Source: Clostridiales bacterium
GTDB taxonomy: Bacteria > Bacillota > Clostridia > Oscillospirales > Oscillospiraceae
Reading direction: 5' to 3'
DNA length: 6,597 nucleotides
NCBI GenBank assembly: GCA_004556205.1
Contig: SFIL01000068.1
Span: forward strand, 1-6,597
Shown here one piece after another: positions 6,368-6,597 of this stretch. The translations under genes and the position numbers were made by a program. Positions within the stretch are counted from its first letter, which is position 1, and every line of letters starts with the position of its first letter. Under the pieces are notes generated by a model. The model did no database searches. It was not told the origin of the DNA and saw only the letters and a program-made list of their open reading frames with translations.

Positions 6368-6408
6368 AAAAAAAGCGGCACTCTGCACAAAAACGCAGAA
6401 TGCCGTTT
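6368..6408 (-). terminator. Intrinsic terminator for a minus-strand gene beyond the right edge
   Basis: CGGCACTCTGC (6376-6386) pairs with GCAGAATGCCG (6395-6405) at 10 of 11 positions, with one C-A mismatch and an 8-nt loop. On the minus strand the stem runs directly into a seven-T run (plus-strand A run, 6368-6374). That is a good intrinsic terminator. It lies upstream of the transporter promoter, so it would end transcription coming from a gene outside this window. The plus-strand side has only TTTGT after the stem. Confidence 0.7.
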
Positions 6409-6438
6409 GTCGAAAATTAGAGAAAATGATCTCTGTAG

Positions 6439-6458
6439 GGCGGGGACATGTCCCCGCC
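6439..6458. repeat. Perfect 20-bp GC-rich palindrome
   Basis: GGCGGGGACATGTCCCCGCC is identical on both strands and is preceded by TGTAG. Similar TGTAGGG-GC-palindrome units are, from memory, dispersed between genes in many bacteria, so a dispersed repeat is more likely than an operator. The surrounding 6409-6499 has no gene that I can support. Confidence 0.65.
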
Positions 6459-6499
6459 GGTGCAGGAACCGCCGACTGCCAATAAGCTCCCCCCTCCAT

Positions 6500-6589
6500 G
6501 TCATTGCGAGGAGCGCAGCGACGCGGCTGCGCAGCCGTTCGCGAGGAACGAGCGTTACGGATGCGGCGTACCCCTTGCGGGTGCAATCT
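6500..6589 (+). repeat. Hairpin-chain intergenic repeat, copy C (complete)
   Basis: This copy begins GTCATTGCG (6500-6508), which pairs with CGCAGCGAC (6514-6522) across an AGGAG loop at 8 of 9 positions, counting one wobble. Next come the palindrome CGGCTGCGCAGCCG (6524-6537), hairpin CGTTC-GCGAG-GAACG (6536-6550), AGCG, the island TTACGGATGCGGC (6555-6567), hairpin CCC-CTTGC-GGG, and the end GCAATCT (6583-6589). ATTGC near the start and GCAAT near the end are complementary and could close the whole element into a branched fold. It shares module three with copy A and differs from copy B in modules one and three. Confidence 0.88.
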
Positions 6590-6597
6590 CGTGCAGG

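Noticed and set aside
6278..6586. 102-codon minus-strand frame covering the right-hand intergenic region
   Set aside because: It translates repeat copy C, the palindrome, the terminator and the promoter. There is no ribosome binding site and no protein-like composition.

Overview
The window is a GC-rich bacterial chromosome segment. It most likely comes from an anaerobic gut-type Clostridia member (Oscillospiraceae-like Firmicute). This is inferred from three things: a MacB/FtsX-type ABC exporter with a very long coiled-coil ectodomain, a Na/Pi symporter fused to PhoU, and intergenic DNA full of palindromic repeats. No marker gene is present, so the taxonomy is only an inference.

Three complete protein genes are present, all on the minus strand. 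Reading in the direction of transcription (high to low coordinates), the first is a Na+/phosphate cotransporter with a C-terminal PhoU domain (6254-4494). It has its own sigma70-type promoter (6348-6320) and a ribosome binding site that favours a start 27 bases inside the longest possible ORF. About 430 bases without a gene follow. The last two genes form a two-gene operon: a LolD/MacB-type ABC ATPase (4063-3362) overlapping by 7 bases with an 1083-residue FtsX-type permease (3368-117). A promoter (4208-4180) drives this operon and leaves a leader of about 110 nt that contains a long imperfect inverted repeat. The ATPase energises the permease, which probably moves a lipid-like, peptide or envelope substrate or transmits mechanical work outside the membrane. 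The substrate cannot be read from the sequence.

The most unusual content is intergenic. A repeat made of a chain of hairpins occurs three times (1-67, truncated by the window edge; 4298-4388; 6500-6589), always in the same orientation, once in each intergenic space. Its conserved islands are nearly identical, but two hairpin modules have been swapped for unrelated sequences that still fold. The middle copy sits inside a 239-bp unit (4244-4482) bounded by inverted repeats of about 44 bp, each made of the same 27-nt palindrome plus a diverged 17-18 nt tail. This gives a MITE-like nested architecture. A separate perfect 20-bp palindrome lies at 6439-6458, and an isolated minus-strand terminator at 6368-6408 probably ends a gene beyond the right edge.

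No tRNA, rRNA, CRISPR array, transposase or phage gene was seen. The protein genes look like ordinary core or envelope functions; the repeats are the part worth following up.
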